Of a DNA stretch of 64,000 bases, positions 44,519 through 53,481 are shown in pieces. The stretch lies in contig NZ_ARVW01000001.1 of assembly GCF_000384315.1 (NCBI RefSeq), forward strand, positions 6,865,001 through 6,929,000, given 5' to 3'. The notes beneath the pieces are model-generated. The model worked only from the letters and a program-made list of their open reading frames with translations. It did not search any database and was not told the DNA's origin. This DNA comes from Amycolatopsis nigrescens CSC17Ta-90. GTDB lineage: Bacteria > Actinomycetota > Actinomycetes > Mycobacteriales > Pseudonocardiaceae. How positions within the stretch are numbered: position 1 is the stretch's first letter; each line of letters starts with the position of its first letter. The position numbers and the translations under genes are program-made.

Positions 44519-44887
44519 ATGGTAAAGCTGGAAAGCTTGGACCCCACGACGAACTTCGGCGATCAGCTCGCGCAGCATACCGGGCCGGTGGTGCTGGTGA
44601 ACATGTTCACCGTGCCCGCGGGCGAAGAGGAGCTGATGCTGTCCTGCTGGCAGGACGACGCCAAGTTCATGAAGGCGCAACCCGGCTACGTCTCGGCCCA
44701 GCTGCACCGGGGCACCGGCGACAGCTCGCTGATGCTGAACATCGCGGTCTGGGAGTCCAGCGCGGCCTTGCAGAAAGCGTTCTCCGATCCGGAGTTCCAG
44801 AGCAAGCACGACCGCTATCCCGAGAGCGTCGTGATCTACCCGCACCTGTTCGAGAAGGTCGCGGTCGACGGCATCTGCATCGCCTGA
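44519..44887 (+). CDS. Antibiotic biosynthesis monooxygenase (ABM family)
   Basis: A 122-aa cofactor-free oxygenase of the ABM fold (TcmH/ActVA-ORF6/JadG-type relatives). Seen: [46 protein letters not shown]. Such enzymes oxidise a phenol ring to a quinone with O2, or serve in ring opening. It starts the third operon, after the terminator, with GGAAGAAAGG upstream. Confidence 0.85.
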   Translation: MVKLESLDPTTNFGDQLAQHTGPVVLVNMFTVPAGEEELMLSCWQDDAKFMKAQPGYVSAQLHRGTGDSSLMLNIAVWESSAALQKAFSDPEFQSKHDRYPESVVIYPHLFEKVAVDGICIA

Positions 44888-44981
44888 CGTGGCGTGTCTT
44901 CCCGCCGGCGGCGCTACGGCGCCGTCGGCGGTTCGTTGCCGAACTACTGGCTGGACCACCGCACACGAAGGGGCTGCCGAC

Positions 44982-46709
44982 ATGCTCCAGCAGCAATCCG
45001 AAGTGAACGAACCGAACACCGGCGCAGAATGGATGCTCTGCACGAACTGCCGAACCGTCCTCTACCGCAGACGCTGGGTTAAGGACCAGCGGGTCTGTTG
45101 CGAATGCGGCCACCACAGCCGGCTGGATGCCAGGACCCGGCTCGAAACGCTGGCCGACCCGGGCAGCGTCCGGCCGATCGAGCTGCCGCACGGCCTGGTT
45201 CCGGACGTGCTCGGTTTCGTCGACACCATGCCGTACCTGCAGCGCCTCGCCGAGGCGCGGGCGCGGACCGGTCTCGATGCCGCGGTGGTCTGCGCCCGGC
45301 TCACCATCGAGGGGATGCCGGTGGTGCTGGCGGTGATGGACTTCTGCTTCCTCGGCGGCAGCCTCGGTGCGGTGGCCGGTGCCGCGATCACCAAGGCAGC
45401 CGAGACCGCCGTCGCCGACGGCGTGCCGCTGCTGGCGGTCACCGCCTCCGGTGGCGCGCGGATGCAGGAGGGCGCCATCTCGCTGATGCAGATGGCCAAG
45501 ACCAGTGCGGCATGGGCGAAACTGGACGAAGCCGGGCTGCTCAGCATCTCGCTGATCACCGACCCGACCTTCGGCGGGGTCGCGGCATCCTTCGCCACCT
45601 TGTCCGACGTGATCATCGCGGAAAACGGTGCGAGGTTGGGCTTCGCCGGCCGCCGGGTGATCGAGCAGACGATCCGCCAGCGGTTGCCCCGCGAGTTCCA
45701 GACCGCCGAATTCCTGTTGGAGCGCGGGTTCGTGGACTTGGTCCGGCCGAGACATGCCCTGCGCGAGGAACTGGCGAAACTGCTGCGCGCGGGTACCCGG
45801 TCGCCGTTGCCCGCGCCTGCTGACCGGGTGGACGCGGAACCCGGGCAGGAGGTGCTGCGCGACCCGGGAAGGCTGGCCGAGTACGAGCCGTGGCAGCAGG
45901 TCCGCAAGGCCCGCGCACTGGACCGCCCGACCACCCTGGACTACATCGCGCGGGTTTTCGACGACTTCCTGGAACTGCGCGGGGACCGGATCTCCGGTGA
46001 CTGCCCTGCCATGGTCGCCGGTATCGCGCGGCTGGACGGTCACCCGGTCGCGGTGATCGGCCAGCAGAAGGGGCACACCCCGGCTCAGCTGTCCGCGCGC
46101 AACTTCGGCATGCCGACCCCGCCGGGCTACCGCAAGGCGGCCAGGGTGATGCGGCTGGCCGCCAAGCTCGGACTGCCGGTCGTCACGCTGGTGGACACCC
46201 CGGGCGCCTATCCCGGCGCGCGGGCCGAGGAGCAGGGGCAGGCACCCGCGATCGCGGAGAACCTGCGCCTGATGGCCTCGCTGCCGGTGCCGGTGGTCAG
46301 TGTGATCACCGGCGAGGGCGGCAGCGGTGGTGCGCTCGGCATAGCGGTGGCCAACCAGGTGCTGATCTGGGAACACGCCATCTACTCGGTGATCAGCCCC
46401 GAGGGCTGTGCCTCGATCCTGTGGAAGGACGCCGGGATGAACGCCACGGCCGCGGCGGCGCTCGGGCTGAGTTCACGGGACCTGCTGCGCCTCGGCGTGG
46501 TGGACGGCGTGCTGCCGGAACCGGCGGGCGGGGTCGGTGCCGATCCCGCGGCGGCCGCGGACCGTCTCCGAGCCGCGATCCGGGACAGCCTGGCCGAACT
46601 GGCCGGGCTGGACGCCGCCGAGCTGGTCGCCCACCGCTGGCAGCGGTTCGCCCGGTTCGGTGCGGACCTGCCGGTCGGGCCCGTCGAGCCGACCGGGGTG
46701 CTGCGATGA
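44982..46709 (+). CDS. accDA: Acetyl-CoA carboxylase carboxyltransferase, fused beta and alpha subunits
   Basis: A 575-aa fusion: AccD-like beta half (zinc ribbon CTNC...CCEC at residues about 20-45, then [14 protein letters not shown]) and AccA-like alpha half from about residue 300 ([64 protein letters not shown]). It transfers CO2 from biotin to acetyl-CoA. With the next two genes it forms a complete pathway-specific ACCase supplying malonyl-CoA, like jadJMN-type sets. ATG at 44982 follows GAAGGGG. Confidence 0.93.
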   Translation: MLQQQSEVNEPNTGAEWMLCTNCRTVLYRRRWVKDQRVCCECGHHSRLDARTRLETLADPGSVRPIELPHGLVPDVLGFVDTMPYLQRLAEARARTGLDAAVVCARLTIEGMPVVLAVMDFCFLGGSLGAVAGAAITKAAETAVADGVPLLAVTASGGARMQEGAISLMQMAKTSAAWAKLDEAGLLSISLITDPTFGGVAASFATLSDVIIAENGARLGFAGRRVIEQTIRQRLPREFQTAEFLLERGFVDLVRPRHALREELAKLLRAGTRSPLPAPADRVDAEPGQEVLRDPGRLAEYEPWQQVRKARALDRPTTLDYIARVFDDFLELRGDRISGDCPAMVAGIARLDGHPVAVIGQQKGHTPAQLSARNFGMPTPPGYRKAARVMRLAAKLGLPVVTLVDTPGAYPGARAEEQGQAPAIAENLRLMASLPVPVVSVITGEGGSGGALGIAVANQVLIWEHAIYSVISPEGCASILWKDAGMNATAAAALGLSSRDLLRLGVVDGVLPEPAGGVGADPAAAADRLRAAIRDSLAELAGLDAAELVAHRWQRFARFGADLPVGPVEPTGVLR

Positions 46710-47218
46710 GCGAGTCCACGCGCGACGGGGTCCGGCCTGCCGCCGAGGCGGAGCCGACGGTGGACGCGGTCCGGCAGGCGGCGCTCGACCTGCTGGGGTC
46801 CCTGCCCGATCGCCCGGAACGGTTGCGGCTGAGCGCGGCGAACGTGACCGTCGACCTGGACTGGCGCACGCCGAGGTCGGCGCAGAGCTCGGGGTACGCG
46901 CCGGCACCCGAGCCGGACCCGGCCGAACCTGCCCCGCCGGAGACGAATGGCGCCGGTCCGGTCGCGCACTACGTCTGCGCGCCCAGTGTCGGCACCTTCT
47001 ACCACGCGCCGGCGCCGGGCGCCGCGCCGTTCGTCACCGAGGGCGCGACCGTCAACCCCGGGCAGCAGGTCGGGATCGTCGAAGCGATGAAGCTGATGCT
47101 GCCGGTGGAGGCCGACCGCGTCGGCCGAGTGGTCGAAGTGCTGGTGGCGGACGGCCGGCCGGTGGAGTACGGCGAGCGGCTGCTCGCTGTTGAACCGGCC
47201 GGCCCGGCCGAACCGTAG
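46706..47218 (+). CDS. accB: Biotin carboxyl carrier protein (BCCP)
   Basis: A 170-aa carrier: a variable N-terminal half, a Pro/Ala linker ([13 protein letters not shown]) and a biotinyl domain with [20 protein letters not shown] and the biotinylation site Lys129 in VEAMKLM. Starts in the stop of the carboxyltransferase gene (ATGA). Confidence 0.94.
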   Translation: MSESTRDGVRPAAEAEPTVDAVRQAALDLLGSLPDRPERLRLSAANVTVDLDWRTPRSAQSSGYAPAPEPDPAEPAPPETNGAGPVAHYVCAPSVGTFYHAPAPGAAPFVTEGATVNPGQQVGIVEAMKLMLPVEADRVGRVVEVLVADGRPVEYGERLLAVEPAGPAEP

Positions 47219-47231
47219 TGGGGGACCGGTG

Positions 47232-48617
47232 ATGAAGAAGGTTCTGATCGCCAACCGCGGCGAGATCGCCCTGCGCGTGGTCCGCGCCTGCCAGGAGATG
47301 GGGTTGCGGTCCGTTGTCGTGCACTCCACCCGGGACCGGGACACCGCCGCGGTGCGGCTTTGCGACGAATCGGTCCAGATCGGGCCGCCGCCGCCGAAGA
47401 AGAGCTACCTCAACAGCGCGGCCGTGCTCGAGGCGGCGATCCGCACCGGTGCGGATGCCGTGCACCCCGGGTACGGCTTCCTGTCCGAGGACCCGGACTT
47501 CGCGGAAGCCTGCGAGTCGCTGGGGATCACGTTCGTCGGCCCGCCGGCGCCGACCATGGCACGGCTTGGCGACAAGCTGCGGGCCAGGATGCTGATGGCA
47601 GAGGCGGGCCTGCCGCTGCTGCCCGGCAGCCTGGCCGCCACCGCCGGCGAGCACGCGTTCGAGCTCGCCGGGCAGATCGGCTACCCGGTGATCATCAAGG
47701 CGTCCGCGGGCGGTGGCGGCCGGGGCATGCGGGTGGTCGAGCGGCCGGACGAGTTCGTCGAGGCGTACCGGGAGACCAAGGCGACCGCGCAGGCGGTCTT
47801 CGGTGACGGCGGGGTGTATCTGGAGAAGTACCTGCCGGACACCCGGCACGTGGAGATCCAGATCCTCCGCGACCGGTACGGCAATGCGGTGCACCTCGGC
47901 GAGCGGGACTGCACCGTGCAGCGCCGCCACCAGAAGCTGGTCGAGGAGTCGCCCGCACCCCGGCTGTCCGCCGAACTCGTCGAGGAGATGGCCGCCTCGG
48001 CGCTGCGGGGCGCCGAAGCGGCGGGCTACGAAGGAGCCGGCACCTTCGAGTTCCTGGTGACGCCGGACGGTGGCTACTACTTCATCGAGGTCAACTGCCG
48101 CGTGCAGGTCGAGCACCCGGTGACCGAGATGGTGACCGGGGTGGACATCGTGCAGCAGCAGCTCCGGATCGCCGCCGGCGACCCGCTCGGCTTCGGCCAG
48201 CGGGACGTCTCCCCGCGCGGCGTCGCCATCGAGTGCCGGATCAACGCGGAGGATCCGGATCGGGCCTTCGTGCCGACCCCGGGCGTGCTCCGCGAGTTCG
48301 AACCGGCTGCCGGGCCGTTCGTCCGGGTGGACACCCACGTGCGTGCCGGCAGTGTGGTGCCGCCCGATTACGACTCGCTGCTGGCCAAGCTGATCGTCTG
48401 GGCACCGGACCGGTCCGGTGCGATCGCCAGGATGTCCCGTGCACTGCGCGAGTTCCGGATCGACGGCGAGAACCTGTGCACCACCCAGCGGTTCCTGCTG
48501 GACGTGCTCGACCATCCGCGCTTCGTGGCGGCGACTCACAACAGCGCGTTCGTCGACGAGATGCCGGGCACGACCGGAGCACCCCGGCCGGGCGAAGGGG
48601 GAGGTGCGGGTAGGTGA
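47232..48617 (+). CDS. accC: Biotin carboxylase subunit of acetyl-CoA carboxylase
   Basis: A 461-aa ATP-grasp enzyme that carboxylates biotin. Seen: KVLIANRGEIALRV, GYGFLSEDPDFAEAC, IIKASAGGGGRGMR, ERDCTVQRRHQKLVEE, FIEVNCRVQVEHPVTEMVTG (two steps) and RINAEDP. In canonical enzymes the active-site block reads FIEMNTR; here it is FIEVNCR, a mild change. Its stop overlaps the antiporter gene (GTGA). Confidence 0.95.
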   Translation: MKKVLIANRGEIALRVVRACQEMGLRSVVVHSTRDRDTAAVRLCDESVQIGPPPPKKSYLNSAAVLEAAIRTGADAVHPGYGFLSEDPDFAEACESLGITFVGPPAPTMARLGDKLRARMLMAEAGLPLLPGSLAATAGEHAFELAGQIGYPVIIKASAGGGGRGMRVVERPDEFVEAYRETKATAQAVFGDGGVYLEKYLPDTRHVEIQILRDRYGNAVHLGERDCTVQRRHQKLVEESPAPRLSAELVEEMAASALRGAEAAGYEGAGTFEFLVTPDGGYYFIEVNCRVQVEHPVTEMVTGVDIVQQQLRIAAGDPLGFGQRDVSPRGVAIECRINAEDPDRAFVPTPGVLREFEPAAGPFVRVDTHVRAGSVVPPDYDSLLAKLIVWAPDRSGAIARMSRALREFRIDGENLCTTQRFLLDVLDHPRFVAATHNSAFVDEMPGTTGAPRPGEGGGAGR

Positions 48618-49894
48618 CCAGTCAACAGATACAGCTGCTGTTCGTGGATCTGGCGCTGATCGTGCTGCTTGCCAGGGGGCTCGGTGCACTGGCGGGGCGG
48701 CTGGGTCAGCCGCCCGTGGTGGGGGAGATCCTGGCAGGCATCCTGCTCGGGCCCACGCTGCTGAACGGGGCCGTCTCCGCGATCCTGTTCCCGCCGGACG
48801 TCCGCCCGCTGCTCTCGGCGTTGGCCGACGTAGGGGTGGCGCTGTTCATGTTCACCATCGGGCTCGGCGTGGAGCAGCACGGGCTGCGCAACCGGGGCCG
48901 GTTGGCCGCGGGGGCGACGCTGGGCTCCACGCTGGTCCCGTTCGGGCTCGGGATCGGTCTGGCGTTCTTCTTGCTGCGCAACGAGAACACCGGCCACCCC
49001 GGTGCGTTCGTGGTGTTCGTCGGGCTGGCCGTCTCGGTGACCGCCTTCCCGGTGCTGGCCAGGATATTGGCCGACCGGGGGCTGGCAAGGACGGCGCTCG
49101 GCGGGATCGCGCTGGCCACCGCGGGCGTGGTGGACGTGGTGGCGTGGGCCGCGCTCGCGGTGGTGCAGGCGGTCGGCAGCGGCGGCCCCCTGCACTGGAG
49201 GCTGGCCTTGGCCGTGCCGTACCTGCTGGGGATGCTGTTCGTGGTCCGGCCGTTGCTGCGCCGGGTGCTGATCCCACGCCGGACCGGCCGGGTGCCCGCC
49301 GCGCTGAGCCTGGCCGTGGTGCTCACCGGTGTCCTGCTCTCCGCCGCCGCGACCGAGGCGATGGGCATGCATTTCATCTTCGGGGCGTTCCTCTTCGGAC
49401 TGGTGATACCCCGGGACGCGGCGGTCAACGTGTTCCGCGCGGAGCTCGACGAGAAGGTCGGCCATCTGACCGGCCTGCTGCTGCCGATCTACTTCGTGGT
49501 CGCCGGGCTGAAGGTCGATCTCGGCGGGCTGCGGGTGGCCGATCTCGCCAGCCTCGGCGGAATTCTCCTGGTGGCCGTGCTCGGCAAGTTCGGCGGCACC
49601 TACCTCGGCGCCCGTTCCCAGGGGCTGGCGGCGCGGCCGTCGGCGGCGCTGGCGGCGCTGATGAACACCCGTGGCCTGACCGAACTGGTCATCCTCGGGG
49701 TCGGGCTGCAGATCGGCCTGCTCAGCGATTCGCTCTACACCCTGATGGTGGTGATGGCGGTGGTGACCACGATGATGACCGGCCCGCTGCTCTCGCTCAT
49801 CTACCGCCGTCCGGTGGTGGTGCCCAGCGAGAACCCGTCGGAGCGGCCGGAGCCGTTGCGGGCGGGCCGCGGCGGCCGGGGCACCGGCGGCTGA
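48614..49894 (+). CDS. Cation/proton antiporter, CPA2 (KefB/NapA-like)
   Basis: A 426-aa membrane protein with 12-13 helices and the CPA2 features PPVVGEILAGILLGPTLL, ADVGVALFMFTIGLG, FGAFLFGLVIPRD and NTRGLTELVIL. It exchanges Na+ or K+ for H+. Co-translated with accC through GTGA. Antiporters occur in several polyketide clusters, where ion exchange or product resistance is suggested. Confidence 0.87.
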   Translation: MTSQQIQLLFVDLALIVLLARGLGALAGRLGQPPVVGEILAGILLGPTLLNGAVSAILFPPDVRPLLSALADVGVALFMFTIGLGVEQHGLRNRGRLAAGATLGSTLVPFGLGIGLAFFLLRNENTGHPGAFVVFVGLAVSVTAFPVLARILADRGLARTALGGIALATAGVVDVVAWAALAVVQAVGSGGPLHWRLALAVPYLLGMLFVVRPLLRRVLIPRRTGRVPAALSLAVVLTGVLLSAAATEAMGMHFIFGAFLFGLVIPRDAAVNVFRAELDEKVGHLTGLLLPIYFVVAGLKVDLGGLRVADLASLGGILLVAVLGKFGGTYLGARSQGLAARPSAALAALMNTRGLTELVILGVGLQIGLLSDSLYTLMVVMAVVTTMMTGPLLSLIYRRPVVVPSENPSERPEPLRAGRGGRGTGG

Positions 49895-50733
49895 ACCGCC
49901 GTCGGCCTCAGGAAGGCCGCGGTGTGTTCGGTGACCCAGTCGGTGAAGGTCAGTGCGGGGCGGCCGAGCAGGTCGGCCACCGCGGTAGAGGGAGGCTCCG
50001 GGTGCCGGACGCGGTCGGCCAGTTCACCGAGCAGGCCGTTCGCGACGGTCTCGGGGACGTTGTGCCCGAGCATGGCCCGGCGGGCCTGGTGGCGGGAGAG
50101 TTCGTTGAAGCGCAACGGTCTCCCGAGCACCGAGCCGATCAGGGCGACCTGCTCGCGGCGGCGCAGCGACTGCGGGCCGGTCAGCCGGTAGGTACGACCG
50201 TGGTGGTCGGCCCCCAGCAGCGCCGCGACCGCGACCGCGGCGACGTCCCGCTGGTGGATGGGCGCGGTGACCGCGTCGCCGTAGGCGGCGCAAACCGCGC
50301 CGGTCGCACGGATCTGCGGGGCCCAGGACAGTGCTTCGGTGGCGAGGTCACCGGAGCGCAGGATTGTCCACTGTAGACCCGAGCCGCGTACCGCTCGTTC
50401 GATCGCCGCGGTATGGGCCGGGGCACGGCCGGCCTGGCTGTCCGGACCGGTCCACAGCACCACCTGGCGTATGCCGTGTCCGATGAGCAAGGGCAGGAGT
50501 TCTCCGATGGCGCACCCGGTGGCCGCCGGGTTGAGGAAGACGGCGTCGATGTCGCGGAGTGCGTCGGGCATCGGATGCGGAGGGGAGGCCGGGCCGCCGG
50601 GACGGCAGTACCCGCCGGTCCGGATTCCGCCGATCGGATGGCAGGAAAGGGTGAGCGCCGTTTCACCCGCCGCCGGCAACAGGTCCATGACCTCGCGTGC
50701 GACCGTCCCGGATGTGCCGGCAATCAGGATCAT
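49801..50733 (-). CDS. NmrA-like NAD(P)-binding protein
   Basis: A 310-aa atypical SDR: ILIAGTSGTVAREVM (glycine motif), NPAATG, WTILRSGDLATEAL and HQRDVAAVAVAALLG match NmrA/HSCARG-type reductases or redox sensors. The last 31 codons overlap the convergent antiporter gene by 94 bp, so the true end function of that Arg/Pro-rich tail is doubtful. Divergent from marR. Confidence 0.8.
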   Translation of the reverse strand: MILIAGTSGTVAREVMDLLPAAGETALTLSCHPIGGIRTGGYCRPGGPASPPHPMPDALRDIDAVFLNPAATGCAIGELLPLLIGHGIRQVVLWTGPDSQAGRAPAHTAAIERAVRGSGLQWTILRSGDLATEALSWAPQIRATGAVCAAYGDAVTAPIHQRDVAAVAVAALLGADHHGRTYRLTGPQSLRRREQVALIGSVLGRPLRFNELSRHQARRAMLGHNVPETVANGLLGELADRVRHPEPPSTAVADLLGRPALTFTDWVTEHTAAFLRPTAVQPPVPRPPRPARNGSGRSDGFSLGTTTGRR

Positions 50734-50790
50734 GGCTGCTTTCCCGTCTGGGCGGGTCGCTCCCGGTCGGAGTATCGTTCTTCCTCAAAG

Positions 50791-50828
50791 TCGTATAGTA
50801 CGAGAAGAGTATCATATGGGTACGGTAC
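50791..50828. promoter_or_regulatory. Likely MarR operators between nmrA-like gene and marR
   Basis: TCGTA-TAG-TACGA (50791-50803) and GTAC-G-GTAC (50820-50828) are two short palindromes in an AT-rich stretch between divergent genes. The second lies at or just after the first possible marR start, which makes a start at 50843 attractive. Confidence 0.5.
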
Positions 50829-51304
50829 TAAACGAAGGTTCGATGCCACGGCGGAACCGGCGGCTGCGCGCCGAGATCCGGGAATCGGTCCGCGAGCTGA
50901 GCATCCAGTTGTCGTTACTCAACCACCAGGTCAGTGCCAGGCTCGCGCTGAACGACGTCGATCTCTACTGCCTGGACCTGCTCACCCGGCACGGCAGGCT
51001 CAGCCCCAGCGCACTGGCCCGGCACGCCGGTCTGCACCCCGCGACGGTCACCGGTGTACTCGACCGGCTGGAGGCCGGCGGCTGGGTGACCCGCGGGCGA
51101 AACCCCTCCGACCGCAGGGCGGTGGTGGTCAGCGTGGCAAAGGAACGCAACGCCGAGCTCTTCCAGCAGTACTCGGGGATGAGCGCGTCGATGGACGAGA
51201 TCTGCGCCGGGTATGCGCCGGCGGAGCTGGAGCTGCTCGCGGAGTTCCTCCGCCGGGTGGCCGACGCCGGGCGCGGCGCCACCGACGACCTGGCCCGCGA
51301 CTGA
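50816..51304 (+). CDS. MarR-family regulator
   Basis: A regulator of up to 162 aa: SARLALNDVDLYCLDLLTRHG, winged HTH LSPSALARHAGLHPATVTGVLDRLEAGGWVTRGRNPSDRRAVVVSV (in parts), and C-terminal dimerisation helix. Starts at 50816 or, with AAGG well placed, at 50843. A TTA codon at 50915 is early in the gene. Probably controls the divergent nmrA-like gene, the following genes, and perhaps the exporter operon, in response to the polyketide. Confidence 0.88.
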   Translation: MGTVLNEGSMPRRNRRLRAEIRESVRELSIQLSLLNHQVSARLALNDVDLYCLDLLTRHGRLSPSALARHAGLHPATVTGVLDRLEAGGWVTRGRNPSDRRAVVVSVAKERNAELFQQYSGMSASMDEICAGYAPAELELLAEFLRRVADAGRGATDDLARD

Positions 51305-51357
51305 CACCGGCCCGTGCCGATTCGCGCCGGTGCCGGCCGACGACGAAGGAGGCAGCG

Positions 51358-52155
51358 ATGAACCAGGCAGCGACGAACCAGGCAGCGACGAACCAGGCAG
51401 CGACGAACCAGGCAGCGACGAACCAGGCAGCGACGAACCAGGCAGCGATGAACCAGGCAGCGATGAACCAGGCAGCGACGAACCAAGCAGCGACGAACCA
51501 AGCAGCGACGAACCAGGCTCCACGGCCGATGAAGGTGCTGCTGCTCGGTGCGACCGGCGGCATCGGCAGGCTGACCCTGCCACGCCTGCTGGCCGACGGC
51601 CACCGGGTGACCACCCTTTCCCGCCGGCAGGGCGCGGTCCGGTCGGGTCCGGCGGTCTCGCCGGTGATCGGTGACATCACCGACCCGGAGGTGGTGGCCT
51701 CGGTGGTGGCCGGCCAGGACTGCGTGATCAGCACCGTCGGGGTGCCGACCTCCTCGACCGGACGCACCGTCTCCACCGGCATCCGGCACACCATCGCGGC
51801 GATGGGTGCCGCGGGGGTCTCACGGCTGATCGCGGTGAGCGGCAACGGACTCGGCATCAACGGCGGACCGTTCGTGGACCGGCTGCTGACCCCCACCGTG
51901 CTGCGGCACGTGAAGGCGGACGCGGAGCTCCAAGAGTCGCGGATCGTCGCCTCCGGCCTGGACTGGACGATCGTCCGGCCGTTCCGGCTGGCCGGTTCCG
52001 CCCCGCGAGGGCGCGGCTACCACGTCGCCGGGAGCTTCCCGCGCACGGTCTTCGGCAGGTGGACCCATCGCGACGACGTCGCGAAGTACCTGGTGGCCCA
52101 GCTGTCCGAGCACGCGCATCGCGGCGTGCTGTGGATCGCCTCCGGTGGCAGATAG
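51358..52155 (+). CDS. NmrA-like NAD(P)-binding protein with N-terminal NQAAT repeats
   Basis: A 265-aa protein: residues 2-51 are ten copies of NQAA[T/M] plus a partial one, then PRP and a normal NAD(P)-binding reductase domain beginning MKVLLLGATGGIGRLTLP, with VIGDITDPEVV, LIAVSGNGLG, DWTIVRPFRLAG and THRDDVAKYLV. Domain function may be ketone or quinone reduction in tailoring. The start ATG at 51358 has GGAGG; in-frame ATGs at 51448, 51463 and 51529 could also be used. The tail has no known role and looks like a recent expansion. Confidence 0.8.
   Translation: MNQAATNQAATNQAATNQAATNQAATNQAAMNQAAMNQAATNQAATNQAATNQAPRPMKVLLLGATGGIGRLTLPRLLADGHRVTTLSRRQGAVRSGPAVSPVIGDITDPEVVASVVAGQDCVISTVGVPTSSTGRTVSTGIRHTIAAMGAAGVSRLIAVSGNGLGINGGPFVDRLLTPTVLRHVKADAELQESRIVASGLDWTIVRPFRLAGSAPRGRGYHVAGSFPRTVFGRWTHRDDVAKYLVAQLSEHAHRGVLWIASGGR
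51361..51519 (+). repeat. 15-bp tandem repeat (10.6 copies) inside the gene start
   Basis: The unit AACCAGGCAGCGACG occurs ten times in a row plus 9 bases. Copies differ only by ACG/ATG at the end (ATG in copies 6 and 7) and CAG/CAA in the last two. The bases before the start codon, AGGCAGCGATG, are the same as the unit's end, so the array appears to have grown from the translation start region itself. Confidence 0.95.
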
Positions 52156-52219
52156 TCGCCGGCCAGTACCTCCGTCGCGCGATTTCAGGGGAAGAACCGT
52201 CAAGGAAGGAAAACCAGCA

Positions 52220-52912
52220 ATGAAACTGATCGACGAGGACTTCAGCAAGCCGTACTCCCGGATCAACTCGTGGTTCTACGACCGCATGTTCGCCGGGGTC
52301 ACCCTGGACTCGGTGCTGGAGATGCAACCGGACCCCGTGGAGCAGCTCCGCCGCGAGGTGGGCGCCGACGGCACGGTCCTCGACGTCGGTTGCGGCGGCG
52401 GCCAGTTCGCACTCGCGCTGGCCGAGCGGATCGACCGGCTGCGGGTGGTGGGGGTGGACCTGTCGGCCGAGCAGGTCGGCTGGGCGAACAAGCGGGCGAA
52501 CGGGCTCGGTGACCGGGCCACCTTCCAGCGCGGAACCGCGGACGAGCTCGAGTTCGCCGACGGCACCTTCGACGCCGCGGTCAGCATCGGGTCGATCAAG
52601 CACTGGCGGGACCCGCGGAAGGGCCTCGCCGAGATGATCAGGGTACTGCGCCCCGGCGGCCTGCTGAACGTGATCGAGATCGATCGGGGCTGCCTGCTCT
52701 CGGACGTGCGCGCACTGCTCGGCCGGTTGCCGGTCACCCGGTTCACCCTCGGGCTCGGCGTGATGGGCTTCCGCACGTTCGTCGCCGGGCGCTCGATCGA
52801 TCTGGACGATGCGCAGCGGTTCGTGCTCGGCCTGCCATTGGCGGATGTTTCCGTCCGGCGGATCCCAGGGGAGCCCAACATCCAGATCCTGGGGCACAAG
52901 CAGGCAAGCTGA
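52220..52912 (+). CDS. SAM-dependent methyltransferase (class I)
   Basis: A 230-aa methyltransferase: motif I TVLDVGCGGGQFALALAE, post-I VVGVDLS, motif II TFDAAVSIGSIKHW, motif III LRPGGLLNVIEI. It probably O- or C-methylates the polyketide; the substrate is not evident. AAGGAAGGA precedes the ATG. Ends the run nmrA-methyltransferase, followed by a strong hairpin. Confidence 0.85.
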   Translation: MKLIDEDFSKPYSRINSWFYDRMFAGVTLDSVLEMQPDPVEQLRREVGADGTVLDVGCGGGQFALALAERIDRLRVVGVDLSAEQVGWANKRANGLGDRATFQRGTADELEFADGTFDAAVSIGSIKHWRDPRKGLAEMIRVLRPGGLLNVIEIDRGCLLSDVRALLGRLPVTRFTLGLGVMGFRTFVAGRSIDLDDAQRFVLGLPLADVSVRRIPGEPNIQILGHKQAS

Positions 52913-52952
52913 TCTATGCGTGTGCGGACGGGCGGCGGGAACCAGGGAGGTA

Positions 52953-52989
52953 TCCGCCGGCGGCAGGTCTTCGGCCTGCCGCCGGCGGA
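52953..52989 (+). terminator. Strong GC-rich hairpin after the methyltransferase gene
   Basis: TCCGCCGGCGGCAGG (52953-52967) pairs over 15 bp with 52975-52989; the 7-nt loop contains TTCG. Lies 40 bp past the stop. No long T tract follows. Confidence 0.75.
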
Positions 52990-53481
52990 CCGCTTTCTCG
53001 CGCTTCTCGATCATCTCCCGATATCGTCCGGACTGTTTGGACAACAGTTTTGCAAGTGGTCCTGCGAAATCGGACTAGTGGCGCAAAACGAGTGTTTCGA
53101 TGCGACTCCTGGCTGCCCGACGAGGTTCTCCGGTCAAGTATTGTTCCTCGTCGACCAACCTGCCAGAAGCGCTGTGTGTTGCTTTCCATCGAGTCATGCC
53201 AGGGAAGTCTTGCCGCTTTCTGTCACTGGCATCGTGGAATGAGTGCGCTGCGGTCGTGGCCGAAACTCGACCGCACAGGGTCGACGGCACTTTCTGAACT
53301 GGTTCAGATGGCACGCCCCCGCGCCGGGTTTTCCTGCTGGGCGTGCTGTTCGAGGCGCTTCGTGTAGCCTGTGTTGTCACATCGCCCTCGGGTGGTGTGC
53401 CGGGCGGGGGTATGGTTCCGCGCCACCCGTGTTCGATGGGGAGGGCAGGGTTGAGGCCGGGCTTGGGGAGGCATGGCTGAA
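52990..53481 (+). promoter_or_regulatory. Long upstream region of the SARP gene
   Basis: About 490 bp, less GC-rich than the rest, with no convincing gene. It holds two neat palindromes: ACTGTT-TGGAC-AACAGT (53032-53048) and TCTGAAC-TG-GTTCAGA (53293-53308). These are candidate sites for regulators of the activator. TAGCCT near 53366 may be a -10. Confidence 0.45.

Noticed and set aside
51361..51519. CRISPR-like or phase-variation repeat
   Set aside because: Units are 15 bp, contiguous without spacers, in frame; a coding minisatellite, and copy changes would not shift frame.
53032..53308. Gamma-butyrolactone receptor (ARE) site
   Set aside because: Palindromes do not fit the ARE consensus I remember; kept only as unidentified operators.
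52990..53481. Small genes in the SARP upstream region
   Set aside because: Short frames lack ribosome sites, GC3 bias and recognisable domains.
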